Shown: in pieces, positions 1 through 6,958 of the stretch
Layout: each line of letters begins with the position of its first letter
Position numbering within the stretch: position 1 is the stretch's first letter
Assembly (NCBI GenBank): GCA_947493325.1
Contig: CANLQI010000002.1
Coordinates: 124,001-188,000, forward strand
DNA from: an uncultured Sphingomonadaceae bacterium
GTDB taxonomy: Bacteria > Pseudomonadota > Alphaproteobacteria > Sphingomonadales > Sphingomonadaceae
Reading direction: 5' to 3'
Length of the DNA: 64,000 nt
Made by a program: the position numbers and the translations under genes
The notes under the pieces: generated by a model
What the model saw: only the letters and a program-made list of their open reading frames with translations
Database searches by the model: none
Told to the model about the DNA's origin: nothing

Positions 1-51
1 TTTTGCGCCGCCTGGTTTAGAGATGGGGAAACAGATACGAAAGCGCCGCCC

Positions 52-822
52 ATGTCCCTTGCCCCTGAAGTTCTCCGTTCCGCCGCACTTGGCGATATTC
101 CGCACGGTTTTCTGGGCCGCAGTGGCGGTGTTTCGGAAGGTGTTTATGCAGGCCTCAATGTCGGTCTGGGCTCCGATGATGACCGTGAAGCTGTGATGGA
201 AAACCGGCGTATCGCGCGTGACGCAATATTGCCAGAGGCGGAGCTGGTAATGGTGCATCAGGTGCATTCACCTGATGTTATTGCGGTGACAGAGGCGATT
301 GCGCTGGATGCGCGGCCGCATGCCGATGCGATGGTGACGGACCGGCCGGGCCTGCTGCTCGGCATATTGACCGCCGACTGTGTGCCCGTGCTGTTCCATG
401 ATGCCAGCGCCGGCGTGATTGGCGCGGCGCATGCCGGGTGGAAAGGCGCGCTGGGCGGTGTCACCGACAGCACATTGGACGCGATGGAAAAACTCGGCGC
501 GGAGCGCGGCAATATCGCCTGTGCCATTGGCCCTTGCATTGCCCAGAAAAGCTATGAGGTCGATGAAGGTTTTGCGCAGCGTTTTATGGAAGAAGATGTC
601 GCCAATGAACGTTTCTTTGGCGCAGGCAAGCCGGGGCATTACCAGTTCGATATCGAAGGCTATGTCGCCGCCCGCCTCGCCGCTGCGGGGGTAACCCGCG
701 TCGACCTGCTCGGACAGGATACCTATTCACAGCCAGACAGGTTTTACAGCTATCGCCGCTCGTGTCATAAAAGCGAACCCGGCTATGGGCGGCAGGTGTC
801 ACTGATCGGAATCAGGGGATAG
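52..822 (+). CDS. pgeF: PgeF/YfiH-type peptidoglycan editing factor (multicopper polyphenol oxidase-like fold)
   Basis: Member of the PgeF/YfiH (formerly laccase-domain) family. Known members are cytosolic Zn-dependent enzymes that remove misincorporated residues from peptidoglycan precursors and may act on purine nucleosides. The 256 aa length is normal. Metal-site motifs are present: HQVHS (H72), TADCVPV (C110) and AAHAGWKG (H127), followed by the family GPCI motif near residue 160 and a C-terminal FYSYRRS. The ATG is the first in frame after a presumed upstream gene that lies almost wholly outside the window. A repeat element follows directly downstream. Confidence 0.95.
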   Translation: MSLAPEVLRSAALGDIPHGFLGRSGGVSEGVYAGLNVGLGSDDDREAVMENRRIARDAILPEAELVMVHQVHSPDVIAVTEAIALDARPHADAMVTDRPGLLLGILTADCVPVLFHDASAGVIGAAHAGWKGALGGVTDSTLDAMEKLGAERGNIACAIGPCIAQKSYEVDEGFAQRFMEEDVANERFFGAGKPGHYQFDIEGYVAARLAAAGVTRVDLLGQDTYSQPDRFYSYRRSCHKSEPGYGRQVSLIGIRG

Positions 823-851
823 GGATAACCAATATTCCTCGCACAAGACAG

Positions 852-957
852 CGGGACGTCCTTCGACAAGCTCAGGACTAACGGTTTATACGCAAAACCT
901 GAAATAAAATCCGTTAGTCCTGAGCTTGTCGAAGGACGTGCATCAGTTATAAGCAGT
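852..957. repeat. Palindromic repeat unit, copy 1 (CCTTCGACAAGCTCAGGAC family)
   Basis: Two perfect 29-base inverted arms (856-884 and 911-939) containing CCTTCGACAAGCTCAGGAC are separated by a 26-base loop. The 3' flank reads TATAAGCA. The same unit, including the GTTTAT after the left arm and the flank after the right arm, recurs at 1243-1366, so the units are direct copies of one larger palindrome. Copy 1 ends immediately before the GIY-YIG start codon. Confidence 0.9.
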
Positions 958-958
958 A

Positions 959-1240
959 ATGGCTTTTTACACCTATATGCTCAAATGTGCTGATGGCAGC
1001 TTTTATACCGGCCACACTGAAAATCTGGACAACAGGGTCGCAGAGCATAATGCCGGTTTTGTCAAAGGATACACTTTTACACGGCGACCAGTTGAACTGG
1101 TTTGGTCAGAATATTTTCAGACAAGATACGAAGCTTTGGAAGCCGAGCGTCAGATCAAGGGCTGGAGCCGTGCCAAGAAACAGGCCCTGTGCAAATCGGA
1201 TTGGGAAACAATTTCAGCTCTGGCGAAAAGCCGTGCGTAA
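959..1240 (+). CDS. GIY-YIG nuclease superfamily small protein
   Basis: A 93 aa single-domain GIY-YIG endonuclease of the YhbQ/UPF0213-like class. The N-terminal strand FYTYML and the YTG at 16-18 form the GIY/YIG pair. NRVAEHN near 25-31 supplies the conserved Arg and His, and EAERQIKGWSR near 60 supplies the metal-binding Glu. The C-terminus is basic (KGWSRAKKQAL). The gene sits alone, with one palindromic repeat unit ending at its start and a second beginning two bases after its stop. No clear ribosome binding site lies before the ATG because the repeat occupies that position. Stand-alone members have poorly known roles; a link to the repeats is inferred from position. Confidence 0.9.
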   Translation: MAFYTYMLKCADGSFYTGHTENLDNRVAEHNAGFVKGYTFTRRPVELVWSEYFQTRYEALEAERQIKGWSRAKKQALCKSDWETISALAKSRA

Positions 1241-1242
1241 TG

Positions 1243-1366
1243 CCGGACGTCCTTCGACAGGCTCAGGACTAACGGTTTATGATTGCAGCATCGAAATGAA
1301 TACCTCGAACCTGACCCTATTCCGTTAGTCCTGAGCTTGTCGAAGGACGTGTATCAGCTATAAGCA
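1243..1366. repeat. Palindromic repeat unit, copy 2
   Basis: Second copy of the unit at 852-957. The arms are 1247-1275 and 1322-1350, with one mismatch (CGACAGG versus CGACAAG) and a longer loop of 46 bases with unrelated sequence. The flank (A/T)TCAG(C/T)TATAAGCA is shared with copy 1. It lies just after the GIY-YIG stop and before the anion transporter. Confidence 0.88.
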
Positions 1367-1438
1367 CGTGCATAAATGCTAAGACTTCGGCAGGATCAGG
1401 GCCAACGGATCTGGTTGGACGCAGGGGGATAACAGATC

Positions 1439-2839
1439 ATGCAAAATCCAATCGGGCTGATTATCGGTATTGCCGGTTTTGCCCTCACATTCCTGATCCC
1501 CGCGCCCGAAGCCATGCCGGTGGCCGCATGGCACACAGCGGGGCTCGTGTTCTGGATGGCGACCTGGTGGATGACACAGGCGGTACCGCTGACGGTCACG
1601 GCGCTGCTGCCCTTTATCATTCTGCCGCTCACTGGCGTGCTGACGGCGAAGGAGACGGCTTCGGCCTATTATTCGCCGATCCTGTTCCTGATTCTGGGCG
1701 GCGCGTTTATTGCGCTCGCCATTGAGCGTGTGGGGCTGCACCGGCGACTGGCGCTCGCGATTATCACGCGCAGCGGTGACGGGGTATGGCCGCTGATGTT
1801 CGCGTTTATGATCGCCACCGCAGTGCTCAGCATGATTATCTCCAATACGTCGACAACGCTCATCATGGTGCCGATTGCGCTCGCGGTATTGGCAGCGGGC
1901 GGCGTGAAAGAAGGGCAGACGGACGGCATTGCCGGCGCGCTGATCATGGGCATTGCCTTTGCCGCTTCCATCGGCGGCATCGGTACATTGGTCGGTTCCC
2001 CCACCAATGCGATTGCGGCGGGGCTTATCAATGAAACGCTCGGTACAGATATCAATTTTCTGACATGGGCCATGTACGGCATTCCCGCTGTCATTATGGG
2101 CATTCCGGTCTGCGCCTATATCATCGGAAAGATACAGAACCTGTCCGCCGACACATTTGATGTCGCGGTGGCGCGTAAGGCCATATCGGGACAGCGTGAA
2201 TGGTCCGCGGCGGAGAAACGCCTTGTGCCCCTCGTCGCGCTGGTTGTGCTGGCATGGATGACGCTGCCGTTGCTGAAAAGCATCACCGTACCCGGCGCGC
2301 TGACCGATGGCAGTATCGCCATTATCGGCAGCATATTGCTGTTTATCATTCCCGATGGCACGGGCCGGCCGCTGCTCGAATGGAAAGAGGCGGACCGCGC
2401 CCCATGGGGCGTCATCATGATGTTTGGCGGCGGCCTTGCGCTCGCGGCAGGGATAGGCGCATCGGGTCTTGATACATGGCTGGGCAGTGCGCTGGAGCCA
2501 CTCTCTGCCGTGCCGCTGATCGTGATTGCCATTGCACTCGTGGCGCTGGTAATTCTTGTCACCGAATTTGCGTCCAATGTCGCCACGGCGAGCGGGATTA
2601 TTCCTGTAGTCGCCGCGCTGATCCTTGCGCTCGGTGTTGATCCGATCCTGCTCGCCATGCCCGCCGCGATGGCCGCCAGTTGGGGCTTTATGTTGCCATC
2701 GGGCACCGGTCCGAACGCGATTGCGTGGGCCAGCGGCCATATCGCGCTCCCGAAAATGCTGAAGTCAGGACTGCTGCTGGATATTGCCGGCGTGCCGATC
2801 ATGATTGGCGCGGTATGGGCGATGGCTGCGTTTGTTTGA
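1439..2839 (+). CDS. DASS/SLC13-family anion (dicarboxylate or sulfate):sodium symporter
   Basis: A 466 aa polytopic inner-membrane carrier with about 11 hydrophobic segments. Both halves carry the DASS family hairpin signatures: SNTSTTLIMVP with GSPTNAI in the N-terminal half, and ASNVATASG with SGTGPNAIAW in the C-terminal half. Known members import di- or tricarboxylates or sulfate with Na+, but the substrate cannot be fixed from sequence here. The gene appears monocistronic, lying between a palindromic unit and a long non-coding stretch. A 453-codon ORF on the opposite strand is its shadow. Confidence 0.92.
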   Translation: MQNPIGLIIGIAGFALTFLIPAPEAMPVAAWHTAGLVFWMATWWMTQAVPLTVTALLPFIILPLTGVLTAKETASAYYSPILFLILGGAFIALAIERVGLHRRLALAIITRSGDGVWPLMFAFMIATAVLSMIISNTSTTLIMVPIALAVLAAGGVKEGQTDGIAGALIMGIAFAASIGGIGTLVGSPTNAIAAGLINETLGTDINFLTWAMYGIPAVIMGIPVCAYIIGKIQNLSADTFDVAVARKAISGQREWSAAEKRLVPLVALVVLAWMTLPLLKSITVPGALTDGSIAIIGSILLFIIPDGTGRPLLEWKEADRAPWGVIMMFGGGLALAAGIGASGLDTWLGSALEPLSAVPLIVIAIALVALVILVTEFASNVATASGIIPVVAALILALGVDPILLAMPAAMAASWGFMLPSGTGPNAIAWASGHIALPKMLKSGLLLDIAGVPIMIGAVWAMAAFV

Positions 2840-2857
2840 TTTCACAGCACCACTTTT

Positions 2858-3033
2858 CCCCTCCCCCTTGATGGGGGAGGTATGGAGACTTGGCGGCTTG
2901 CCGCCTAGTCGCAGTGGGTGGGGGTGATCTCTCAGTCTGGCACAGCTTCCAGAGGAACCCGCACCCCCATCCAACTGCGCCTAATTCGCGTGCGCTCATA
3001 AGGCTGCGTATCCTTCCCCCATCAAGGGGGGAT
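2858..3033. repeat. Composite palindromic element (CCTCCCC...GGGGAGG family)
   Basis: The hairpin CCTCCCCC-TTGAT-GGGGGAGG at 2860-2880 is followed by a GGCGGCTTGCCGCC hairpin and a GTGGGTGGGGGTG tail. About 100 bases on, the arrangement is mirrored: a CACCCCCATCC block, then CCTTCCCCCATCAAGGGGGG. The same family recurs at 13626-13755 and 22616-22680. It probably forms transcript hairpins downstream of the transporter, but the T-run of an intrinsic terminator is absent. Confidence 0.75.
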
Positions 3034-3219
3034 GAAAAATACAGCACCCCCTTCCCATTCCGTCTGTTTCAATTTATCCATTCCATATAGTTTCAGGCGA
3101 TACGATTCTGCGGAGGTTAGAATCTCGGACCCCGAAGCAATATGTCTGGCTCCTGCCTTCCTGGGAGCGATTCACGCGCCGCCATTCATTGGGCAGAGCG
3201 CATATCAAGGAGGGTATCC
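3034..3219 (+). promoter_or_regulatory. 5' leader of the Cys/Met PLP enzyme with small hairpins
   Basis: This gene-free leader contains two possible hairpins: GATTCT/AGAATC (3104-3124) and GCTCC/GGAGC near 3148-3168. A strong Shine-Dalgarno AAGGAGG (about 3208-3214) precedes the ATG at 3220 by five bases. The in-frame upstream ATG at 3142 lacks such a site. I do not recognise a SAM or cobalamin riboswitch consensus in it, so regulatory function is only a possibility. Confidence 0.4.
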
Positions 3220-4545
3220 ATGACCGACACCGTAAAACCCGTGGGGCAGCCCACACCGCGCCGCAACCCGAAACCCGAAGTCGAAAAACTCGGCGGACGC
3301 AAGCTGAAGCCCGCGACATTGATGATGGGGCATGGCTTTGACCCGACATTGTCCGAAGGTTCATTGAAACCCCCTATCTTCCTTACCTCCACATTCGCAT
3401 TTGAAAGCGCGGCGGCGGGCAAGCGCCATTTTGAAGGCCTGACCGGCAAGCGTCCGGGCGGCGCCGAAGGGCTCGTCTACTCGCGCTTCAACGGCCCGAA
3501 TCAGGAAATCCTCGAAGACCGGCTCAGCGTCTGGGAAGATGCAGAGGATGCGCTGGTTTTCTCCAGCGGCATGTCCGCCATTGCCACATTGTTCCTCGCC
3601 TATGCCAGCCAGAATGACGTGATCGTGCATTCCGGCCCGCTCTATGCGGCAACCGAGTCCATGGTGGCCAAAATCCTGTCTCGCTTCGGCATCACCTATC
3701 TTGATTTCCCGGCGGGCGCGAGCCGTGCGGAGCTGGACAATATTCTGGACCAGGCCAAAGCGAAAGCGGCGGAAACAGGCGGCAAGGTGGCGATGATCTA
3801 TCTTGAAAGCCCCGCCAACCCGACCAATGCGCTGGTCGATATCGAGGCCGTGTCGGCGAGCCGTGACGCGCTCTATGGTGATGCCGATTACAAACCGCCC
3901 ATCGCCATCGACAATACGTTCCTGGGTCCATTGTGGCAGACGCCGCTCAAACATGGCGCGGATATTACCGTCTACAGCCTGACCAAATATGTGGGCGGGC
4001 ATAGCGACCTTGTCGCGGGCGGCCTGATCGGGGCGAAAAAATTCATGGACCCGGTGCGCGCACTGCGCAACACCATTGGCACGATCTGTGACCCCAACAC
4101 CGCATGGATGCTGCTGCGCTCGCTGGAAACCGTTGAACTGCGCATGACGCGTGCGGGCGAAAATGCCGCGAAGGTCTGCGCCTTCCTGAAAGACCATGCC
4201 AAAGTCGATGGCCTCGGTTATCTGGGCTTTATCGACGATGCGTCGCAGCAGGATATCTATGATCGCCACTGCAGCGGCGCAGGCTCCACCTTCTCGCTGT
4301 TTATCAAGGGCGGCGAGGCGGAAAGTTTTGCCTTCCTTGACGCCATGCGCATTGCCAAACTGGCGGTAAGTCTGGGCGGCACGGAAACGCTGGCCAGCCA
4401 TCCCGCCGCAATGACGCACCTGTCGGTATCCGAAGAACGCCGCGCGCAGCTCGGCATCACGGACAATCTGGTGCGCATCTCGATCGGTGTCGAAGATCCG
4501 GAAGACCTGATCGCCGATTTCGATCAGGCGCTAAAGGCGGTTTAA
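3220..4545 (+). CDS. Cys/Met metabolism PLP-dependent enzyme (cystathionine gamma-synthase / methionine gamma-lyase-like)
   Basis: A 441 aa cytosolic enzyme of the trans-sulfuration PLP family. PLP-site residues are visible: YSRF (87-90), the phosphate-binding SSGMSA (115-120), DNTF (Asp231) and the Schiff-base lysine in YSLTKYVGGHSD (Lys256). An extended N-terminus of about 35 residues precedes the fold. The family includes cystathionine gamma-synthase, O-succinylhomoserine sulfhydrylase and methionine gamma-lyase, and sequence alone does not separate these activities. The start at 3220 is chosen for its AAGGAGG site; the ORF track begins 26 codons earlier. Transcription appears monocistronic. 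Confidence 0.93.
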   Translation: MTDTVKPVGQPTPRRNPKPEVEKLGGRKLKPATLMMGHGFDPTLSEGSLKPPIFLTSTFAFESAAAGKRHFEGLTGKRPGGAEGLVYSRFNGPNQEILEDRLSVWEDAEDALVFSSGMSAIATLFLAYASQNDVIVHSGPLYAATESMVAKILSRFGITYLDFPAGASRAELDNILDQAKAKAAETGGKVAMIYLESPANPTNALVDIEAVSASRDALYGDADYKPPIAIDNTFLGPLWQTPLKHGADITVYSLTKYVGGHSDLVAGGLIGAKKFMDPVRALRNTIGTICDPNTAWMLLRSLETVELRMTRAGENAAKVCAFLKDHAKVDGLGYLGFIDDASQQDIYDRHCSGAGSTFSLFIKGGEAESFAFLDAMRIAKLAVSLGGTETLASHPAAMTHLSVSEERRAQLGITDNLVRISIGVEDPEDLIADFDQALKAV

Positions 4546-4813
4546 GGGAGTCTTTTTGGCCTCACGGTCAGTTCGCTACGCGAACACCTCCGGCGGGGGC
4601 GGGCCAATAAGGCCCGGCGCGCGGTCGCGTTTGCGAACGGCAATGAGCCGTTCGGATTTCGCCATCCGCAACCTCTCATTCTGCCGAGACGTCATAATAG
4701 CTAGCGTTTGGCGCTGATCCGAGTTGCGCCCAGCAACTCGGCAAGGCCGACCAGCCGCCGCGGCTTATTGCCGCGCCCCATCGGAGGTAATCGCGCAGCG
4801 ATTTATCGTGAGA
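4546..4813. other. Gene-free region with possible decayed minus-strand coding remnants
   Basis: No recognisable gene is present. On the minus strand two short open frames with plausible composition overlap: MGRGNKPRRLVGLAELLG... (4701-4781, 26 codons) and MTSRQNERLRMAKSERL...PPPPEVFA (4576-4695, 39 codons). They look like pieces of one frame-broken or repeat-derived sequence. GC-rich hairpin-forming stretches (GGCGGGGGCGGGCC, GGCCCGGCGCGCGG) lie within. No known RNA family was recognised. Confidence 0.35.
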
Positions 4814-5089
4814 TCAAAAACGCCCACCAAGTATCATCCATGCCGCCCCGGCGTTGAACAGCGTGTATACCCCGTACATAAACAGTGCGAGCGTGGAGCC
4901 CGCTCCGGCAAAGCCCATGGCCGCGATCAGAACAACGAACTCAAGCGCATATCCCGCCCAGCCGCCAAATCCTTCCCCCATGGAGCGTCGCATCTGCTCG
5001 ACCATCGGATGCCGGCTTTCCATAGTCGCCTTATGCATGGCAAAATTCGCCACGCCGCACAGAAAAATCAGGATGATGGATGGTGTCAT
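4814..5089 (-). CDS. Small conserved inner-membrane protein of unknown function
   Basis: 91 aa with an N-terminal hydrophobic segment (about residues 3-18) and a second hydrophobic block (about 44-85), separated by a polar loop MHKATMESRHPMVEQMRR. I recognise the NFAMHKA(T/V)xESxHPM pattern as recurring in sphingomonad small membrane proteins, but no function is known to me. It is divergent from the MarR gene. The intergenic DNA holds the putative MarR operators, so shared regulation is possible. Confidence 0.75.
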   Translation of the reverse strand: MTPSIILIFLCGVANFAMHKATMESRHPMVEQMRRSMGEGFGGWAGYALEFVVLIAAMGFAGAGSTLALFMYGVYTLFNAGAAWMILGGRF

Positions 5090-5160
5090 ATCTTCAATCT
5101 AGGCACATACTCGGCAATCTCCAACAGATAGATTGCAATTTCTACCCGGTTGACGCGCAT

Positions 5161-5200
5161 ATTTAATTCGCATATGAATTAAATATAGTTCGAATATGAA
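5161..5200. promoter_or_regulatory. Putative MarR operator pair
   Basis: Two near-identical 12-mers, TTCGCATATGAA (5167-5178) and TTCGAATATGAA (5189-5200), start 22 bases apart, about two helical turns. The first is the core of a longer palindrome ATTTAATTC-N6-GAATTAAAT (5161-5184). The sites end 14 bases before the ATG of the adjacent marR-type gene and lie between it and a divergent small membrane-protein gene, the typical arrangement for MarR autorepression. Binding is inferred. Confidence 0.55.
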
Positions 5201-5214
5201 ATATATTGGATGTC

Positions 5215-5685
5215 ATGAAACAGCCGCGTATCTTTTATCTTTTGCAACGGGCGCACAGTGCGCTTTTCCGTGCGTGCGACAGTGCGCTCAGAAAAAACCT
5301 GGACCTTACGGCGACACAGCAGGCAACTTTATTTCTGCTTTTGAAAAGTGACGGTCTGACAATTTCGGAAATCGCCGATACATTGAAAATGGGTAAATCG
5401 AGCCTCACGGGGCTGATTGATCGCATGACGGCACGCGGATTGGTACGGCGCGCGCCCAATGCGCTTGACGGGCGCAGTTTTGAAATTTTTATTGAGCCTG
5501 CAGGGGCGGATATCGCCCGGTCAAGCCTGGCCGCTGTCAAACGCATGAACGCGGCGCTCCTGAAACCTTTTTCGGCGGAAGAATGTGCGGTTATCGAACG
5601 CTTTTTACACCATGCATCGGCCAATGCAGACACCATTGTCACCGCCAACATAAAATCACTTAACAAGGAAAAGATAACCGCATGA
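5215..5685 (+). CDS. MarR-family transcriptional regulator
   Basis: A 156 aa winged-helix MarR regulator. A helical N-terminal dimerisation segment is followed by the helix-turn-helix (LTISEIADTLKMGKSSLTGLIDRM, about 54-77) and a wing with the basic LVRRAPNALDGRS pattern (D-x-R-S) near 81-93. The ATG at 5215 has GGA upstream; the ORF-track start at 5206 is a TTG. The stop overlaps the enoyl-CoA hydratase start by 4 bases (ATGA), implying co-transcription and suggesting control of an acyl-CoA pathway. Operators lie just upstream. Confidence 0.9.
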   Translation: MKQPRIFYLLQRAHSALFRACDSALRKNLDLTATQQATLFLLLKSDGLTISEIADTLKMGKSSLTGLIDRMTARGLVRRAPNALDGRSFEIFIEPAGADIARSSLAAVKRMNAALLKPFSAEECAVIERFLHHASANADTIVTANIKSLNKEKITA

Positions 5686-6443
5686 GCGAGCATATTGATA
5701 TTATCACCGATGCGCAGATCACTACGCTGACCATCAACCGGTCTGACAAGAAAAATGCGATCAGCCAGGCCATGTATGCGGCCATGGCGGATGCGCTGAC
5801 CGCATATGGAGAGGATGACAATGCGCGTGCTTTCATCATCACGGGCCGCGGCGATTATTTCACGTCCGGCAATGATTTACAGGATTTCTCCACGGGCGGC
5901 GGCAAAGACGGAGAGCTGCCCCCCGTTGGCCGTTTCCTGAATGCGATACGCGATTGCCCCAAGCCTGTCATAGCCGCTGTAAACGGCCCTGCCATCGGTG
6001 TCGGGCTGACCATGTTGCTGCACTGTGATCTCGTCTATGCGGCCCAAAGCGCCACATTCGGTGCGCCATTTGTCAAACTCGGCCTAGTGCCTGAGGCAGG
6101 GTCATCGATGCTATTGCCCGCGGCTGTCGGCATGGCCATGGCCAATGACATATTGCTTGCCGGGCGGACACTGGACGCGGATGAAGCGCTCCATTACGGC
6201 CTGGTCGCGCGGCTCTTTGCCGATGCAGAGCTGGACAGCGCGGTGCAGGAAATCGCAGGCCATGTTGCCGCATCCGCGCCCAATGCGCTGAAACATTCAA
6301 AGGCACTGATCCGCAACCAACGCGACCGGATTGCCGCGCATATGGCGGCCGAGGGAGAATTGTTTGTAGCGCAGCTGCAATCCCCCGATTTCGCCGAAAG
6401 CGTCGCCGCCCTGATGCAAAAACGTGCGCCGGTTTATAACTGA
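5682..6443 (+). CDS. Enoyl-CoA hydratase/isomerase (crotonase) family protein
   Basis: A 253 aa crotonase-fold enzyme with the two oxyanion-hole regions TSGNDLQDF (about 63-71) and NGPAIGVGLTM (about 101-111), and a Glu in LVPEAGSSML (about 135-144) at one catalytic acid position. Family members hydrate or isomerise enoyl-CoA; the exact substrate is not determinable. It is translationally coupled to the upstream MarR gene. The pair resembles MarR-regulated acyl-CoA catabolism genes, which is inference. Confidence 0.92.
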   Translation: MSEHIDIITDAQITTLTINRSDKKNAISQAMYAAMADALTAYGEDDNARAFIITGRGDYFTSGNDLQDFSTGGGKDGELPPVGRFLNAIRDCPKPVIAAVNGPAIGVGLTMLLHCDLVYAAQSATFGAPFVKLGLVPEAGSSMLLPAAVGMAMANDILLAGRTLDADEALHYGLVARLFADAELDSAVQEIAGHVAASAPNALKHSKALIRNQRDRIAAHMAAEGELFVAQLQSPDFAESVAALMQKRAPVYN

Positions 6444-6574
6444 TATTTCAGAGCTATATTCACACTTGCCTGACATGTCTGTAAAATCACGTACTGGATA
6501 TATCTCTGGTGCTTTGGCGAAGAAAGCAAACCAGAAAAACTGAAAGTCTCTTAATCAGAAAAAATCGTTTGCAC

Positions 6575-6958
6575 TTATTGTACTTTCCCCTGCGGAATTT
6601 CCTCAAAATAATGGTTTTTGAAGATACCAAAATATGTATTTTCGACGAACCGATGAGTCGCATGGCTTACGTTCGTACTTATGTATGCCTCAACGTAAGT
6701 CCCATTATCATCCTCGACACAAACTACACCGTGCGGGCCACGCATCCAGTGGCGCTTATCGTTAAAAACAAAGCGCTTTTCATAATCGTGCAATGTCATA
6801 GCCTGAGCATAGCAGCGTTCCAAATCTTGCGACGTCCCATTAACAAATAATGAAGTCATACTGCTTGGACTATAGTGCACCTTCTCGTCGCAGGCAGCCA
6901 AAGAACAACATATAAAGAGTGTAGGTATTAATATTTTATTTGCTCTAAGAAATCTCAT
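6575..6958 (-). CDS. Small lipoprotein of unknown function
   Basis: 127 aa. The N-terminus MRFLRANKILIPTLFICCSLAACDEK is a lipoprotein signal peptide with lipobox SLAAC, so the mature protein is probably membrane-anchored. The remainder has several aromatic residues and paired Cys but no domain I recognise. The start is set at 6958; the ORF track extends 51 codons further into the fumarase gene in another frame. Its 5' end overlaps the fumarase 3' end by 14 bases, so it is probably co-transcribed. Its DNA is more AT-rich than its neighbours. Confidence 0.75.
   Translation of the reverse strand: MRFLRANKILIPTLFICCSLAACDEKVHYSPSSMTSLFVNGTSQDLERCYAQAMTLHDYEKRFVFNDKRHWMRGPHGVVCVEDDNGTYVEAYISTNVSHATHRFVENTYFGIFKNHYFEEIPQGKVQ

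Noticed and set aside
1-51. End of an upstream gene
   Set aside because: One frame ends with TAG at 18-20, but only five codons are visible, too little to identify a gene.
1379-2740. A 453-codon minus-strand ORF opposite the DASS transporter
   Set aside because: Arg/His/Gln-rich translation with no domain; it mirrors the transporter's codon structure and is a shadow.
3361-4419. A 352-codon minus-strand ORF opposite the Cys/Met PLP enzyme
   Set aside because: Antisense shadow of a well-supported enzyme gene; no recognisable motif.
6501-6540. Hairpin TCTGGT...ACCAGA between the crotonase and lipoprotein genes as a terminator
   Set aside because: Neither strand has a T-run after the stem, so an intrinsic terminator is not supported.
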